Notes: generated from the sequence alone by a model not told the origin. Counted from the stretch's first letter, positions 27,101 to 35,996 are shown. The stretch is DNA of 64,000 bases from CAZLWA01 sp964563165 (GCA_964563165.1 CAZLWA010000052.1:1-64000), one strand, 5' to 3'. Made by a program: numbers and translations.

Positions 27101-27253
27101 CCAGTTGGTCTTTGTCGTCCAGCTTGCGCCGCCGGTGCTGTTGTAGAGATCCACCAGCGCAAGCGAATCCGGCGAACTGACTTGTGCGGCCGCGGAACGC
27201 GGTATGCCCAGGCACGCCAAGAGAACGAACGCTGCCATAAAATGTTTTTTCAT
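24197..27253 (-). CDS. Secreted leucine-rich-repeat / Ig / FnIII protein with T9SS sorting domain
   Basis: ATG 27253 is preferred over TTG 27271 because a GGAG site lies 6 nt upstream and a clean signal peptide follows (MKKHFMAAFVLLACLG..SAAAQ). The 1018-aa protein has plant-type leucine-rich repeats at about 25-205 (NNLTGTIPSTIGNL, NNLSGTIPTQIGNL, NQLSGTIPTSLSSL), an Ig-like domain 210-300 (YQWKKN, GGTYTCDITNS), FnIII 300-395, a cadherin-like region 400-490 (FSDPDNINLTYS), a further beta-sandwich region about 495-600, a domain of unknown fold, and a T9SS type A sorting domain at the end (QNYPNPFNPNTEIKYGL). LRR and Ig domains suggest ligand binding at the cell surface. No enzymatic motif was seen. 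It lies directly upstream of the TPR lipoprotein gene and is probably the first gene of that pair. Confidence 0.88.
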   Translation of the reverse strand: MKKHFMAAFVLLACLGIPRSAAAQVSSPDSLALVDLYNSTGGASWTTKTNWLSGQPAGTWFGVTAAGGRVVIVNLSNNNLTGTIPSTIGNLGNIVSLQLVNNNLSGTIPTQIGNLVNLVTLGLDQNQLSGTIPTSLSSLSIVSTLTLANNQLTDSVPAVFKNLASLQDFEVQNNRLDVFPDLSSIGTLTTLKIEGNKFTFEDIEPNVGIATFTYGTQDSVDAYTTTTANESGTFTMSVTVGGASNQYQWKKNNIAIGSATGSSYQINPVTITDGGTYTCDITNSVATSLTLKRRTLNLAITGTPPGAPSALTATGVAISQINLSWSAGTGVVNKYRIFRSLVSNSGFTQIDSVTGPTTTFANTAGLSSNTVYFYQVNAVGNFGVSSFSNTAGDTTLSQPPFVDLPLPDTTLTEGFAKFLFRKLKNVFSDPDNINLTYSRQANAGQITATVSADSLYLQGVLNYTGSASVIVSASDGSSSVSDTFDVTVAADVTGPTISNIQTQPALVPQNTAFTVSAQITDNGAVASATLFYHQGGTATFDSVAMTAAGSTYSAQIPANAVTTNGLALYISAADLKNNVTIGDTVSVAVSFTQISNTIAGSQYPAGIANERWRLVSVPMNLDDKSISTLFQTTSPGVWVAYNSFGTKVTTINNGQGFWFFQKSGVDGLPILSSSGKTNPATGFQITLAPLWNLIGDPYPFSIPVTINPVQLSGLWVYSGSDTSVTGWAKETTLKPFGGYAVYNKTGAPVIMTITPTSVTFSKASSTDALAEFKLSVKATGKKGKTLYGDAFNSYTLLNADNVRAYDDPEPAGYGDNISVYFSRDGSKLSSIYDNPEAAGRSQDVYVESTLDGIDVHIDFLIEKMPGDWNVRIYDYARNQFSEAGEPITVQVRRHQTMKFKIIAGTSSYIAETSAAYLQLPKNFVLLQNYPNPFNPNTEIKYGLAKQGRVALTIYNLLGQEIKTVVSNETQAAGYHSVQWDGKDRRGAGVASGVYIYRLRVETVEGQQFVNSRKMLLIK

Positions 27254-27358
27254 GAACCACTCCGGCTTCAAAAACTCACGATGAACAAAGAAAAAAAGAT
27301 GAATGAAATACGAAAGATAATAACGCTTGAAACGTCAGGTAAGAGATTAGTGAAATAA

Positions 27359-27385
27359 ATTATAAAAAATTGATTAGCATATCAA
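27359..27385 (-). promoter_or_regulatory. Possible sigma70-like promoter for the LRR/T9SS gene
   Basis: On the minus strand TTGATA (27385-27380) and a perfect TATAAT (27364-27359) are separated by 15 bp, shorter than the usual 17. The position, about 105 bp upstream of the ATG, is suitable. The short spacer lowers confidence. Confidence 0.35.
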
Positions 27386-27419
27386 GGACTTTTTACAAAA
27401 CAGCGTTTTACATGAAATT

Positions 27420-27851
27420 TCAAGGAGTGTGCTTCCATACCTCTGCGCCGTCATCGAACCGTTCTTTTTTCCAGACCGGCAGGTCCTTTTTGATCTCTTC
27501 GATGACGAACCGGCAAGCCTCAAACGCTTCCGCGCGATGCGCCGCCGATACCGCGATGATCACGCTGGCGTCTTTCAGCTGCAGAAGCCCCAGGCGGTGC
27601 CGGACCGCGATACGATTCACGGGCCACTTTTGAAAAGCCTGCTCCACAATGGTCCGCAAAACTTTTTCCGCCATTTCGGGATAACCGTGATAGTCGATGG
27701 CCTTGACTTTGCGTCCGTCGAAATGATCGCGTACGGTCCCGATAAAAATATCCACCCCGCCGGAATTTTCCGTGACGCAAAATTCGTAAAGTTTTTCCGG
27801 CGTCAGAGGCGCCGGCGTAATTTCAATCAAATAGGTTTCGGTTCTGATCAT
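27420..27851 (-). CDS. moaE: Molybdopterin synthase catalytic subunit MoaE
   Basis: A 143-aa protein of normal MoaE length. With thiocarboxylated MoaD it converts cyclic pyranopterin monophosphate into molybdopterin in the cytoplasm. Recognised features are the G-VR segment (IFIGTVRDHFDG), RLGLLQLKDASVIIAVSAAHR with the following AFEACRFVIEEIK helix, and the C-terminal lysine motif DLPVWKKERFDDG that carries the active-site lysines in the family. It follows moaD after 24 bp on the same strand, the usual order. No other molybdenum cofactor genes (moaA, moaC, moeA) are in the window, so they must lie elsewhere. Confidence 0.95.
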   Translation of the reverse strand: MIRTETYLIEITPAPLTPEKLYEFCVTENSGGVDIFIGTVRDHFDGRKVKAIDYHGYPEMAEKVLRTIVEQAFQKWPVNRIAVRHRLGLLQLKDASVIIAVSAAHRAEAFEACRFVIEEIKKDLPVWKKERFDDGAEVWKHTP

Positions 27852-27875
27852 TGGCCCGGATGTGAATTCACTGTT

Positions 27876-28124
27876 TTATCCCCCGCTCACCGGCGGAACG
27901 ATGCACACTTCATCGCCGTTTTTTAATTGGATGGAATCATTCACATATTCCAGGTTTACCGCGACACGGCTTTGGGCTTTGTATTTCTCAAGTTCAGGAT
28001 ACTGTAAAATAATTTTCTTCCAAAACCCGCTTACCGCCGCGCCATCGGGCAATTCCATTTTTTCCTCATCGCGGTGTGTTACGTCGCGGCACATCGCGAA
28101 AAATTTTATATCAATCGTTATCAT
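27876..28124 (-). CDS. moaD: Molybdopterin synthase sulfur-carrier subunit MoaD
   Basis: An 82-aa ubiquitin-fold protein. The start MITIDIKFFAMCRDVT and the C-terminal ending IVPPVSGG are typical. The terminal Gly-Gly is adenylated, converted to thiocarboxylate and used by MoaE to donate sulfur to the pterin. The NGDEVCIVPPVSGG segment matches the MoaD/ThiS pattern. There is no clear Shine-Dalgarno before the ATG; the upstream sequence is AT-rich and follows the 28135-28197 repeat. It is the first gene of a moaD-moaE pair. Confidence 0.93.
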   Translation of the reverse strand: MITIDIKFFAMCRDVTHRDEEKMELPDGAAVSGFWKKIILQYPELEKYKAQSRVAVNLEYVNDSIQLKNGDEVCIVPPVSGG

Positions 28125-28134
28125 GATTTTTTAA

Positions 28135-28197
28135 CCACAAAGACACTAAGTCACAAAGAAACTATTACATTAACTTAGTGTCTTTGTGACTTTGTGG
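28135..28197. repeat. Permuted 8-mer inverted repeat (CCACAAAG/ACACTAAG/TCACAAAG)
   Basis: The left arm (28135-28158) is made of CCACAAAG, ACACTAAG and TCACAAAG. The right arm (28174-28197), read on the minus strand, holds the same blocks in the order CCACAAAG, TCACAAAG, ACACTAAG. The arms can pair in more than one register. This kind of CACAAAG-rich element recurs in many environmental genomes. Confidence 0.65.
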
Positions 28198-28300
28198 CAA
28201 GTATTTCACTCAAATCTCTTATCAATAACTTTTCCGCCACCGGGATACTAACGCAAGAATTGTTTCGAGCGTCGTGTCTCAGTGTTCTGTGGCAAGCATT

Positions 28301-31300
28301 TCATTCTACAATAATAGTCTGGCCCGCGGTCGTACCGAAAACTTCCGGTGTATACATTTCTTCCGCTTTGGTTACCGGTACACCAAAAGTCCCGTAGGTC
28401 GTCGCGCGTGCGAGATAGGTGAATGTATGCGTGCCTTTGGAAAGCCAATCCGCAAAAACCACGACGCGATCGTCGCGCAATTCGGAATTATCAAAATCGC
28501 CGTAACGCCACCACGATCGAATCGTGCCGGATACTGCCGTTCTTGCCGCGGATCCGGTGGTCGCCAGATTAACGTTGATCGCTTCAAACCCGGCGGGCAA
28601 AGGATCGTCCACGACGACGAAATTCCGGTCCTGCGCCGAGCTCACGGTCAGTTTGATTCGATACAGCCCCCCGGCTTTGAATTTTCCGTTTGTGATGCCC
28701 GTTCCGTTTTCATCTTCCATCGTTTTAATAATGCGGATGCCTTCGTCGCGCGGCGGAATGGCCGCATTCGATTTCGGGCTGTACGTCATACGCAGAGTGT
28801 AATACATTCGGCCCTGGCCGGTTTTACCGAATTCCACCGGCAGTTTGACCTCTTTGCGTAAGGTGTTCAGCCCGACTTGTACGGCGTGCGATTGCAGCGT
28901 CCGCCCGCGATAGATCTCATTTAGGATTTCCTTGCCGTCCAGCAACACGCGATTGGAAAAATCCGGAACGTCCTTTTCAAAAATCCGGAAGTATGTTCCG
29001 AGCGCCCAGAACACGTACGTATTCTCCTGCGTGGTGCGCCAGCGGCCGGTTTTGCGTTCCTGCAAAATGTATTTCACGACTTTTTCCGCCCATGGAACCT
29101 GTTCACGATCCAGTTCCAGAAATGTCTGGAGCACCGCCGCGGTCGTGCGCATGTTGGAATGGAATGTCCATTCCAGGCCCGACTCCGCCGGTTCTTCAAA
29201 ATGGGCATCTCTGGGGCTCATCTTGATCGCATTAGAAATACCGCGGCGCAATTCGTCCGCCATGGCGGCATCGCCGCGCCCTTTCACGATCGCTTTCCAC
29301 ACCATCGCCCGCGCAACCAGCGGCAATTCCTCCCGCCGCTGAAAAAGTAATTCGGCCGCGGAGGCATCATAATAATTATTGTCGGCGAGCACGGCCAGGG
29401 CAAGCGCACGCGTCGAATGCCAATAGAGCAGTCCGTAGCGGTCGACCGAGTTATTCCGCACGAGCGTTTTTAAATAATTCAGTCCTTTTTCAAGACATTC
29501 CTTGTTGACCTTAAATCCTTTTTCTTTCGCTTTGGTCATCGCGAGAATCGCATACACGGAGACATACGGCGAGGGATAGTCTCCTCCGACCCAGTAGCTG
29601 AAACCGCCGCCGAAATTCTGATATTTCGGAACTTCATCCAGATATTCCTGGACGACCTCCTCAATGGAATTTTTTCCGTCCGGCAGACCCTTTAAACCAA
29701 AAGCTCTCACAACGTCACCAAACAAAATGATCGGGAGGGCGCGCGACGTTTTTTGCTCCAGGCATCCGTAAGGATATTCAAATAAATATTTGATGCCGCC
29801 GTCCAGATCCACCAACGCGGTCGAGGAGGTTTGCACTTCCACGCCGCCGTACTCATCGTAAATATTTCCGGGCACGATCAGTTCTTCCGCATGATTCTCC
29901 GTCGCGCTTCCGTACAGGGCGACCGTTTCCGTATACGCAGGGATCTTCAAGGGAATGTTCAATTCCACACCGTCGGTCAGGTTATTCATCGCGGCTTTGA
30001 ACGTGAACCGGCCGGTCTTATTCTCCGTAATTCTGAACCGGTAACGCACTTCCTGCGAACCCCCTTTTTTCAAATTAATTTCTTTGACGGCCCGGTCGTC
30101 CATAGCCGCGCCGGCGGCGGACGCCTGGACCTTCACCATGCCGTCGCGGTCGGAATAATTGTGAACGATCACGCCCGCTTCCACAACGTCGCCAACCCTT
30201 GCAAATCGCGGCAGCGCGGGCCTTAATAGTAACTGTTTGCTGACCGTGATATTTTTCTGGCCGCTGCCGAATTTTGAATCCGCCGTGTGCGCTACCGCCA
30301 ATATTTTGAACCCGGTCAGGTTTTCCGGCAGCTGAAATTTAATGCTCGCGCGGCCGTAGCCGTCGGTTTCAATCGCCGGATTCCAGAACACGCATGCCTT
30401 AAAATTCTTGCGCACGGCGACTGCCGGTAAAAAATCATCCCCGCCGCCGCCGCCGATACCCCCTTTTTCCTTAAGATCTTTCCGGACGATCTGATCAAGA
30501 ATATATTTGCGGCTCTCCGACGTGGACACGGCCAGGTCGCGGTGTTTATAAAAATGCGCGAACGGATCCGGCGTTTGGTAATTGATCAAATTCAAAACCC
30601 CGATGTCTTCCACGAACAGCGTAACCTCCGAGCGCGTGCCGCTGCCGCTCTTATCCTTTACCTGTACGTCAACCTGCACCCAATCGTTGGGAGAAAATTG
30701 TTCGCGGTTCGGTTTAATGACGACCTCCAATTTATTTTCGTCCGCATTCACGGACAGTTGGGTATAACCGATCTTGAATGCCGGTTTGCCCAAATCCTCC
30801 GATTGATTCACGGCCGGGAGCGCCGTGCGCCCCTGCAGAAGTACTACGGAAACGAACGCATTCGGAATGAGATCCTGCGTAATCGGAACCTCGATCACAC
30901 TCGCATTGCCTATCAATTCCACGGCCTGGTGCGAGAGGATGCCTTCGCGCTCCACCGTTACCAGTGCACGGCATTTGGCGTACGGCGATTTCACCAGAAT
31001 TTTTGCCGTTTCACCGGGATTGTAATTGTTCTTATTGGGCACCAGATCCACGGCGTCGTCGTCATTCAGCCGCCATCCCGTGTACGCGTCGCCCACTACA
31101 TATACATAACACGATGAAAAGATCTTATTACCTGCGTCATCCGTCGCCGCCGCACGGATAAAATAATAACCGGTAGCCTGCGGATCAAGTTCCACCGACG
31201 TTTCCTCTTTGCCGGAAGTCATGGTTATTTTCTTTTCGAGGGAGTCCTTTACATCCGAATGCCATTGAAATCCGCCATCGCTCGTTTTTTCACGCACGGA

Positions 31301-33967
31301 AATCCACTCGCGGCGGATCAATTCGATCCCGATGGCTTTTCCGCTTACTTTTTCGCCCCGGGGCGTTACGGCAACGATCCCGAGCGCGAGCGGAGAGCCT
31401 TGCGAATGAAACGTTGTCGCCGGCTTCAATCCGATATAAAATTTCCCGGCATGAACGATCACGCTTTTGCGCCCGCTGACCTCCTGGCGGTTCTTATCAC
31501 GGATCGTTCCTTCAATGACCAGCTGTGAGGTCTCCGAATGCCCGTCGTCATTAAGGGGCATGGAAATAGTGAAAACGCCGTGTTCATTCAATAGGTCCGT
31601 TCGCGATTGGAGGACGGAAGAATAGGTGGAGCCGCTTTCGTAATAATTTTCGTCGGCCATGGAACCAAAAAAATAATCGTCGTAGCCTTCGGGAACGAAA
31701 GAACTTCTTCTTCGCGTTACATTCCACTTAATATCCGTATTGCTCAGCGGCGCGCCGAATAAGTAATGGCCATCCAAAACCGCCTCCAGTTTGTCTTTCC
31801 AAACGTACTCATTCTTCTTCGTTGTCACCGTCACTTCGGATTCCACGGGCTTGAACTCCTGAACCTGAAAGGTACCGGAACCAATGCTCTCGGTGCCTGC
31901 CGATGCCTGAATCGTGTAATATCCCAATGGCGCATTCGGATCAATCGGATAGTCAAAATCAAAAGAGCCCAGTGTATTGGAAGCGTACGTTTTCGAAAAA
32001 ATATCTTCGTAGGACGGATTCTTGATAACTACTTTTATTTCGCCAGGAACGGCGGCCCATGCATCGTTGGCCAATTGCCGTGTGAGGCCCTTGATCAGTA
32101 CATTATCGCCCGGGCGGTAAATGCCCTGATTCGTAAACAGGTAGGCGGATATGACGTTTTCGGAAGGAACTTTCCAGCTGATCGGAATTCGGAACCGATA
32201 CATTTCCACGCGCATTCCCGAATACGTGTACGCGCGCTGCTCGCCTTTCCCCGCGAAAATCCACTGCCGCGGCGGATTCCATTCATTCTCAGAGGTGAGG
32301 CCCAGCGCCTGCCAGCCGGGTGTCTGCGCAAAGCCCTTGTCGTCCGTGAATCCATTCCACTTCACCGTACCGCCATCGTCGCGCAATTCCACGAACGCCT
32401 GCGGAATGGGTTTTCCGTCTTTCAGCGATGTCAAATAGATCACATTGTTCAGGCGCGAATATTTTGCGGTGATCCCGATATCGGTGATCTGTACGATCGC
32501 TCGGCGGGGCTGAGCCCAGGGTGCATGCTTGATCTCAACTAATACGGCTCCGCTTTGGCTGCCGGTCAATGCGTCATCCAATTTGACCGGGATGTTCTGG
32601 GAATAATTTCTTTTTGTCGGCGGAATGCCGGAACGCGAAACGCCCCACTCCGAACCGGAAGGCTGATAATCCGACCCCAGCTGTACCGCTTTGATCAGCG
32701 TCTCCTGGTTCAATTTTGCCATACGCACTTCGACTTTTTTCGGATTGATCACGTTCATATTCAGGTCGTGGCTCAAGTACGATTCAAGGATATGCTCGCC
32801 GCCGTCAAAGTCGACAAGGGATGCGTAGTCGCCGGTGACAAAACTCTCCGATACGGTATGGCCGAGTACATTTCCGAAAACGTCCTTCAAACCATGGCCA
32901 CAGACGACGGTATATTTCGTTTGAGGTTTCAGATCGAAATATAATTCGTGTGTATAATTATCATTCCAGCCGGTCTCGTAAACGTCTCTCAATTCCGCAA
33001 ACGGCGAGATCGTTGTGTGATTCCTCAGCTCTTCCGCATCCACGCTGTTGCTCAATTTAACTTTAATGGACGAGTTCGGATATTCCGGAGCCGTAAAATT
33101 ACTGAAAACAAGCGGGCCGTAGGTCGTGAATTGGATCCCCTTCGTCTCTGCCGATCCGAGCGTGCCAACCGTGCCTTTTAGGCCGCCATAGATCCACACC
33201 TTATAACTCGTCTGCAGCGCAAGCTTATTCTCCGGCTCCGCAACCATTAAGCGCCCAAGCCAGTTCTTCTTGCCGGTGCCGGAAAAGTCTTCATCGTAAT
33301 AATCCGAATAGGAAGCAAATTTTTCAAAATAGTCTTTGAGGTCTGCGGAGTCCGCCTGCACGAGGCGGATCGGCACGGACCGGTTATTGACATTGTCGGA
33401 TAATGAAATTTTTTCTTTCGCACTTGCCGGAGAAATGGTTTGATTGAAGAGCAAATAGATTCTCGGTGTGATGGTGACGCCTCGTGCGTTGTCGTATATA
33501 TTTGATTTCAGGAATCTGGGGCGGGTGGTAGAAAAGCTCCATTGATACGGCGCGGATAATTTGTCTCCCGACAGGGACGCGGTATTCGCGGGAATCGTAA
33601 CGGTATAGCTCGTTGCGATCGTCAGCGTATCGGAAGGAATGAACGCCAGCGTATTCGTTCCCATCCATCGGAATTTCCCTCTGATCGGCGGCTCGATCAG
33701 CATCGGGCCGCTTCCGTCGCCCTCCGGCAGGGCCGCCAAAGGAACCATCGTTTTATTAAACACGACCACCACCGAGTAAAACTGATCAATATCTTCCACG
33801 AGCCCTGCCGGCGTGGCGGAAATGACCTTCAGCCCTTGCGGCATATACGTGCCGCGCGTCTGCGCTTCCGAATTCTCCGTAAGCAGGCAACCGTTAAACG
33901 GCGTCAGCCAGATATAGGCCGATACCGTCAGTATGAAAGCCGCCGAGACCCAATTGTTTTTTCGCAT
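28301..33967 (-). CDS. Bacterial alpha-2-macroglobulin family protein with CLEQ thioester
   Basis: ATG 33967 is preferred over GTG 33979 because GGAG lies 6 nt upstream. The 1888-aa protein has an N-terminal hydrophobic export signal; Cys27 (PFNGC) is a weak lipobox, so lipidation is possible but unsure. An Ig-like Big_5 domain (DQFYSVVVVFNKTMVPL) comes first, then macroglobulin domains (VLIKGLTRQL near 620; a late MG domain near 1070-1150), then an A2M module (VRKNFKACVFWNPAIETDGYGRAS split around Cys). The thioester motif YPYGCLEQ has Cys1402 and Gln1405, followed by the alpha-helical thioester domain. The C-terminal region (NFVVVDDPLPAGFEAIN) resembles the receptor-binding domain. Such proteins trap proteases in the periplasm or at the surface. 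The usual partner pbpC is absent; aspS lies upstream. Confidence 0.92.
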   Translation of the reverse strand: MRKNNWVSAAFILTVSAYIWLTPFNGCLLTENSEAQTRGTYMPQGLKVISATPAGLVEDIDQFYSVVVVFNKTMVPLAALPEGDGSGPMLIEPPIRGKFRWMGTNTLAFIPSDTLTIATSYTVTIPANTASLSGDKLSAPYQWSFSTTRPRFLKSNIYDNARGVTITPRIYLLFNQTISPASAKEKISLSDNVNNRSVPIRLVQADSADLKDYFEKFASYSDYYDEDFSGTGKKNWLGRLMVAEPENKLALQTSYKVWIYGGLKGTVGTLGSAETKGIQFTTYGPLVFSNFTAPEYPNSSIKVKLSNSVDAEELRNHTTISPFAELRDVYETGWNDNYTHELYFDLKPQTKYTVVCGHGLKDVFGNVLGHTVSESFVTGDYASLVDFDGGEHILESYLSHDLNMNVINPKKVEVRMAKLNQETLIKAVQLGSDYQPSGSEWGVSRSGIPPTKRNYSQNIPVKLDDALTGSQSGAVLVEIKHAPWAQPRRAIVQITDIGITAKYSRLNNVIYLTSLKDGKPIPQAFVELRDDGGTVKWNGFTDDKGFAQTPGWQALGLTSENEWNPPRQWIFAGKGEQRAYTYSGMRVEMYRFRIPISWKVPSENVISAYLFTNQGIYRPGDNVLIKGLTRQLANDAWAAVPGEIKVVIKNPSYEDIFSKTYASNTLGSFDFDYPIDPNAPLGYYTIQASAGTESIGSGTFQVQEFKPVESEVTVTTKKNEYVWKDKLEAVLDGHYLFGAPLSNTDIKWNVTRRRSSFVPEGYDDYFFGSMADENYYESGSTYSSVLQSRTDLLNEHGVFTISMPLNDDGHSETSQLVIEGTIRDKNRQEVSGRKSVIVHAGKFYIGLKPATTFHSQGSPLALGIVAVTPRGEKVSGKAIGIELIRREWISVREKTSDGGFQWHSDVKDSLEKKITMTSGKEETSVELDPQATGYYFIRAAATDDAGNKIFSSCYVYVVGDAYTGWRLNDDDAVDLVPNKNNYNPGETAKILVKSPYAKCRALVTVEREGILSHQAVELIGNASVIEVPITQDLIPNAFVSVVLLQGRTALPAVNQSEDLGKPAFKIGYTQLSVNADENKLEVVIKPNREQFSPNDWVQVDVQVKDKSGSGTRSEVTLFVEDIGVLNLINYQTPDPFAHFYKHRDLAVSTSESRKYILDQIVRKDLKEKGGIGGGGGDDFLPAVAVRKNFKACVFWNPAIETDGYGRASIKFQLPENLTGFKILAVAHTADSKFGSGQKNITVSKQLLLRPALPRFARVGDVVEAGVIVHNYSDRDGMVKVQASAAGAAMDDRAVKEINLKKGGSQEVRYRFRITENKTGRFTFKAAMNNLTDGVELNIPLKIPAYTETVALYGSATENHAEELIVPGNIYDEYGGVEVQTSSTALVDLDGGIKYLFEYPYGCLEQKTSRALPIILFGDVVRAFGLKGLPDGKNSIEEVVQEYLDEVPKYQNFGGGFSYWVGGDYPSPYVSVYAILAMTKAKEKGFKVNKECLEKGLNYLKTLVRNNSVDRYGLLYWHSTRALALAVLADNNYYDASAAELLFQRREELPLVARAMVWKAIVKGRGDAAMADELRRGISNAIKMSPRDAHFEEPAESGLEWTFHSNMRTTAAVLQTFLELDREQVPWAEKVVKYILQERKTGRWRTTQENTYVFWALGTYFRIFEKDVPDFSNRVLLDGKEILNEIYRGRTLQSHAVQVGLNTLRKEVKLPVEFGKTGQGRMYYTLRMTYSPKSNAAIPPRDEGIRIIKTMEDENGTGITNGKFKAGGLYRIKLTVSSAQDRNFVVVDDPLPAGFEAINVNLATTGSAARTAVSGTIRSWWRYGDFDNSELRDDRVVVFADWLSKGTHTFTYLARATTYGTFGVPVTKAEEMYTPEVFGTTAGQTIIVE

Positions 33968-34061
33968 CCTGATCTCCACAGATTTATGACGATCCTCAAG
34001 GCTGTTAATTCAAACGATAGAAGTTTCGGCGTTGGTCATTTTCGCCGTCGGCTGCAGTATT

Positions 34062-35852
34062 TTATTTCTTTTCCGGCAGAAGGCCGATCCCCAATTCCTT
34101 CAACTGCCGTACGTCTACCGTTGACGGAGCGTGGTCCATCAGGGATACCGCGCTGTTCGTTTTTGGAAAAGCGATCACATCGCGAATGGATTTTCTGCCC
34201 GTCAGAAGCGCTGCGATGCGGTCGAACCCCAGCGCAATGCCTCCGTGAGGCGGGACGCCGTATTCAAAAGCTTTCAACAAAAAGCCGAATTTCATTTCGC
34301 GCTCTTCCGGAGACAGGCCCAGCGCATCGAACATTTTATTCTGCACGTCCTTATTATGAATGCGGATGCTTCCGCCGCCGATTTCAGTGCCGTTGAGCAC
34401 CAGATCGTACGCCTTCGCGCGCACGTGCGCGCGGTCCGTGTCCATTTTTTCCAGATCGGATTCGAGCGGCGCCGTGAACGGATGATGCATTGCCGCCCAG
34501 CGCTTTTCTTCCGCATCGTAGGCGAACAACGGGAAGTCAACGACCCAGTAGAGATTCCATGTATCTTCGCGGATCAGGTTCAGTTTCTCCGCCAGATGAA
34601 GGCGCAAATTGCCGAGTGCGGCTTGAACGGTCATGATCGAGTCCGCGGCTATGAGGATCGTATCGCCTGTTTGAGCCTGGGTTTGCGCGACGATACCCTG
34701 TAACATCTCTTCAGTCAGGAATTTTGCAATCGAAGACTGGACGCCCGTGGCTTCCACTTTGATCGCGGCCAACCCTTTGAGGCCGTAAGGCTTGACGAAG
34801 TCGGTCAGTTCGTCCAGCTGCTTTCTCGAGAAATTTTGCCCTTCGATCTTGATACAGCCGATCGTGCCGTCTTTTTTCTCCAGCGCATCCTGAAAAACTT
34901 TGAAATCGGAATTTTTCACCAAATGATCAATGCCGATAATTTTCATTCCGAATCTCAGATCGGGTTTATCGGTGCCGTAGGAGGTCATCGCGTCTTCGTA
35001 GCTCAACCGCGGTAACGGCAGTTGCAATTCAATACCTTTAAGCTCGGAAAATATCTTATGCATCAGGCGCTCGATATGCGTCAATACATCTTCCTTATCG
35101 ACGAAGGACATTTCCACGTCCACCTGGGTGAATTCTGGCTGGCGATCGGCGCGCAGGTCTTCGTCGCGGAAACATTTCACGATCTGATAATAGCGGTCGT
35201 ATCCCGAGACCATCAACAGCTGCTTATAAATTTGCGGCGACTGCGGCAGCGCGTAAAATTTGCCGTGATGAACGCGGCTCGGAACGAGATAGTCGCGCGC
35301 GCCTTCCGGGGTACTTTTCATTAATACGGGCGTTTCCACTTCGATGAAATGATGCTCGTTGAAAAAATTTCTTACGACCTGCGCCAGCCGGTGCCGGAAG
35401 ATCATGGCTTCCTGCATGTACGCCCGCCGCAGATCCAGATAACGGAATTCCAACCGAAGATCCTCGTCCAATTTGATAGATTCATCACTCAATTCAAACG
35501 GGGGCGTTTTGGCGCGGCTTACGATTTCGATCTTTTCCGCAACAACTTCGATAGCGCCGGTCGGTATTTGCTTATTCACATTGCCATCGGCACGTGGGGT
35601 GGCCTTTCCATAGATCTGAACGACGAATTCACTCCGTAATTCCCTGGCGCGTTCATGCGCCGCGGCATTCGAATCCGGATTAAATACGATTTGCGTGATG
35701 CCGTAGCGGTCCCGCAGGTCAATAAAGATCAATTGTCCCAGATCCCGCCGGCGATGTACCCACCCGATCAGAGAAACGTATTCATGGGCATGGACCGGGG
35801 TCAATTCACCGCACGTATGCGTGCGTAGAGCCGTTTGAAACTTCCCTGGCAT
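34062..35852 (-). CDS. aspS: Aspartyl-tRNA synthetase
   Basis: A 596-aa class II synthetase of the bacterial type. The frame continues to 35978, but that extension crosses the upstream gene's terminator hairpin, and the family begins at MPGKFQTALRTHTCGEL, so ATG 35852 is chosen even though its ribosome site is weak. An OB-fold anticodon-binding domain is N-terminal (GWVHRRRDLGQLIFIDLRDR). The catalytic domain has motif 2 near 228-245 (FRDEDLRADRQPEFTQVD) and motif 3 near 540-562 (GFDRIAALLTGRKSIRDVIAFPK). The bacterial GAD insertion lies between them. It charges tRNA-Asp with aspartate. Leu after RRRD resembles the E. coli discriminating enzyme more than the His of non-discriminating ones (inference). 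It precedes the alpha-2-macroglobulin gene by about 95 bp. Confidence 0.95.
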   Translation of the reverse strand: MPGKFQTALRTHTCGELTPVHAHEYVSLIGWVHRRRDLGQLIFIDLRDRYGITQIVFNPDSNAAAHERARELRSEFVVQIYGKATPRADGNVNKQIPTGAIEVVAEKIEIVSRAKTPPFELSDESIKLDEDLRLEFRYLDLRRAYMQEAMIFRHRLAQVVRNFFNEHHFIEVETPVLMKSTPEGARDYLVPSRVHHGKFYALPQSPQIYKQLLMVSGYDRYYQIVKCFRDEDLRADRQPEFTQVDVEMSFVDKEDVLTHIERLMHKIFSELKGIELQLPLPRLSYEDAMTSYGTDKPDLRFGMKIIGIDHLVKNSDFKVFQDALEKKDGTIGCIKIEGQNFSRKQLDELTDFVKPYGLKGLAAIKVEATGVQSSIAKFLTEEMLQGIVAQTQAQTGDTILIAADSIMTVQAALGNLRLHLAEKLNLIREDTWNLYWVVDFPLFAYDAEEKRWAAMHHPFTAPLESDLEKMDTDRAHVRAKAYDLVLNGTEIGGGSIRIHNKDVQNKMFDALGLSPEEREMKFGFLLKAFEYGVPPHGGIALGFDRIAALLTGRKSIRDVIAFPKTNSAVSLMDHAPSTVDVRQLKELGIGLLPEKK

Positions 35853-35943
35853 AGAATAATTTGCTTTCTTTTGGTCAATATTGCGGGAAACGTTGATCCC
35901 CCGTCGGCATTCCATGATGCGAAAAGGAGCCAAATACAAAAAA

Positions 35944-35969
35944 ACCGCTCCGCTGTACGGCGGAACGGT
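35944..35969 (-). terminator. Intrinsic terminator closing the Exb/TPR operon
   Basis: On the minus strand ACCGTTCCGC pairs with GCGGAGCGGT (one G-U) around a 6-nt loop and is followed by a run of T. It starts 28 bp after the stop of the TonB/AgmX-like gene. It separates that operon from aspS. Confidence 0.85.
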
Positions 35970-35996
35970 TTTTCGCAAAAAATATTTTTGAGTAAC

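Noticed and set aside
31766..32542. A 258-codon plus-strand open frame
   Set aside because: It lies inside the alpha-2-macroglobulin gene, has no recognisable domain and is a shadow frame.
35853..35978. N-terminal extension of AspS
   Set aside because: It reads through the terminator hairpin of the upstream operon and is absent from the family's normal start.
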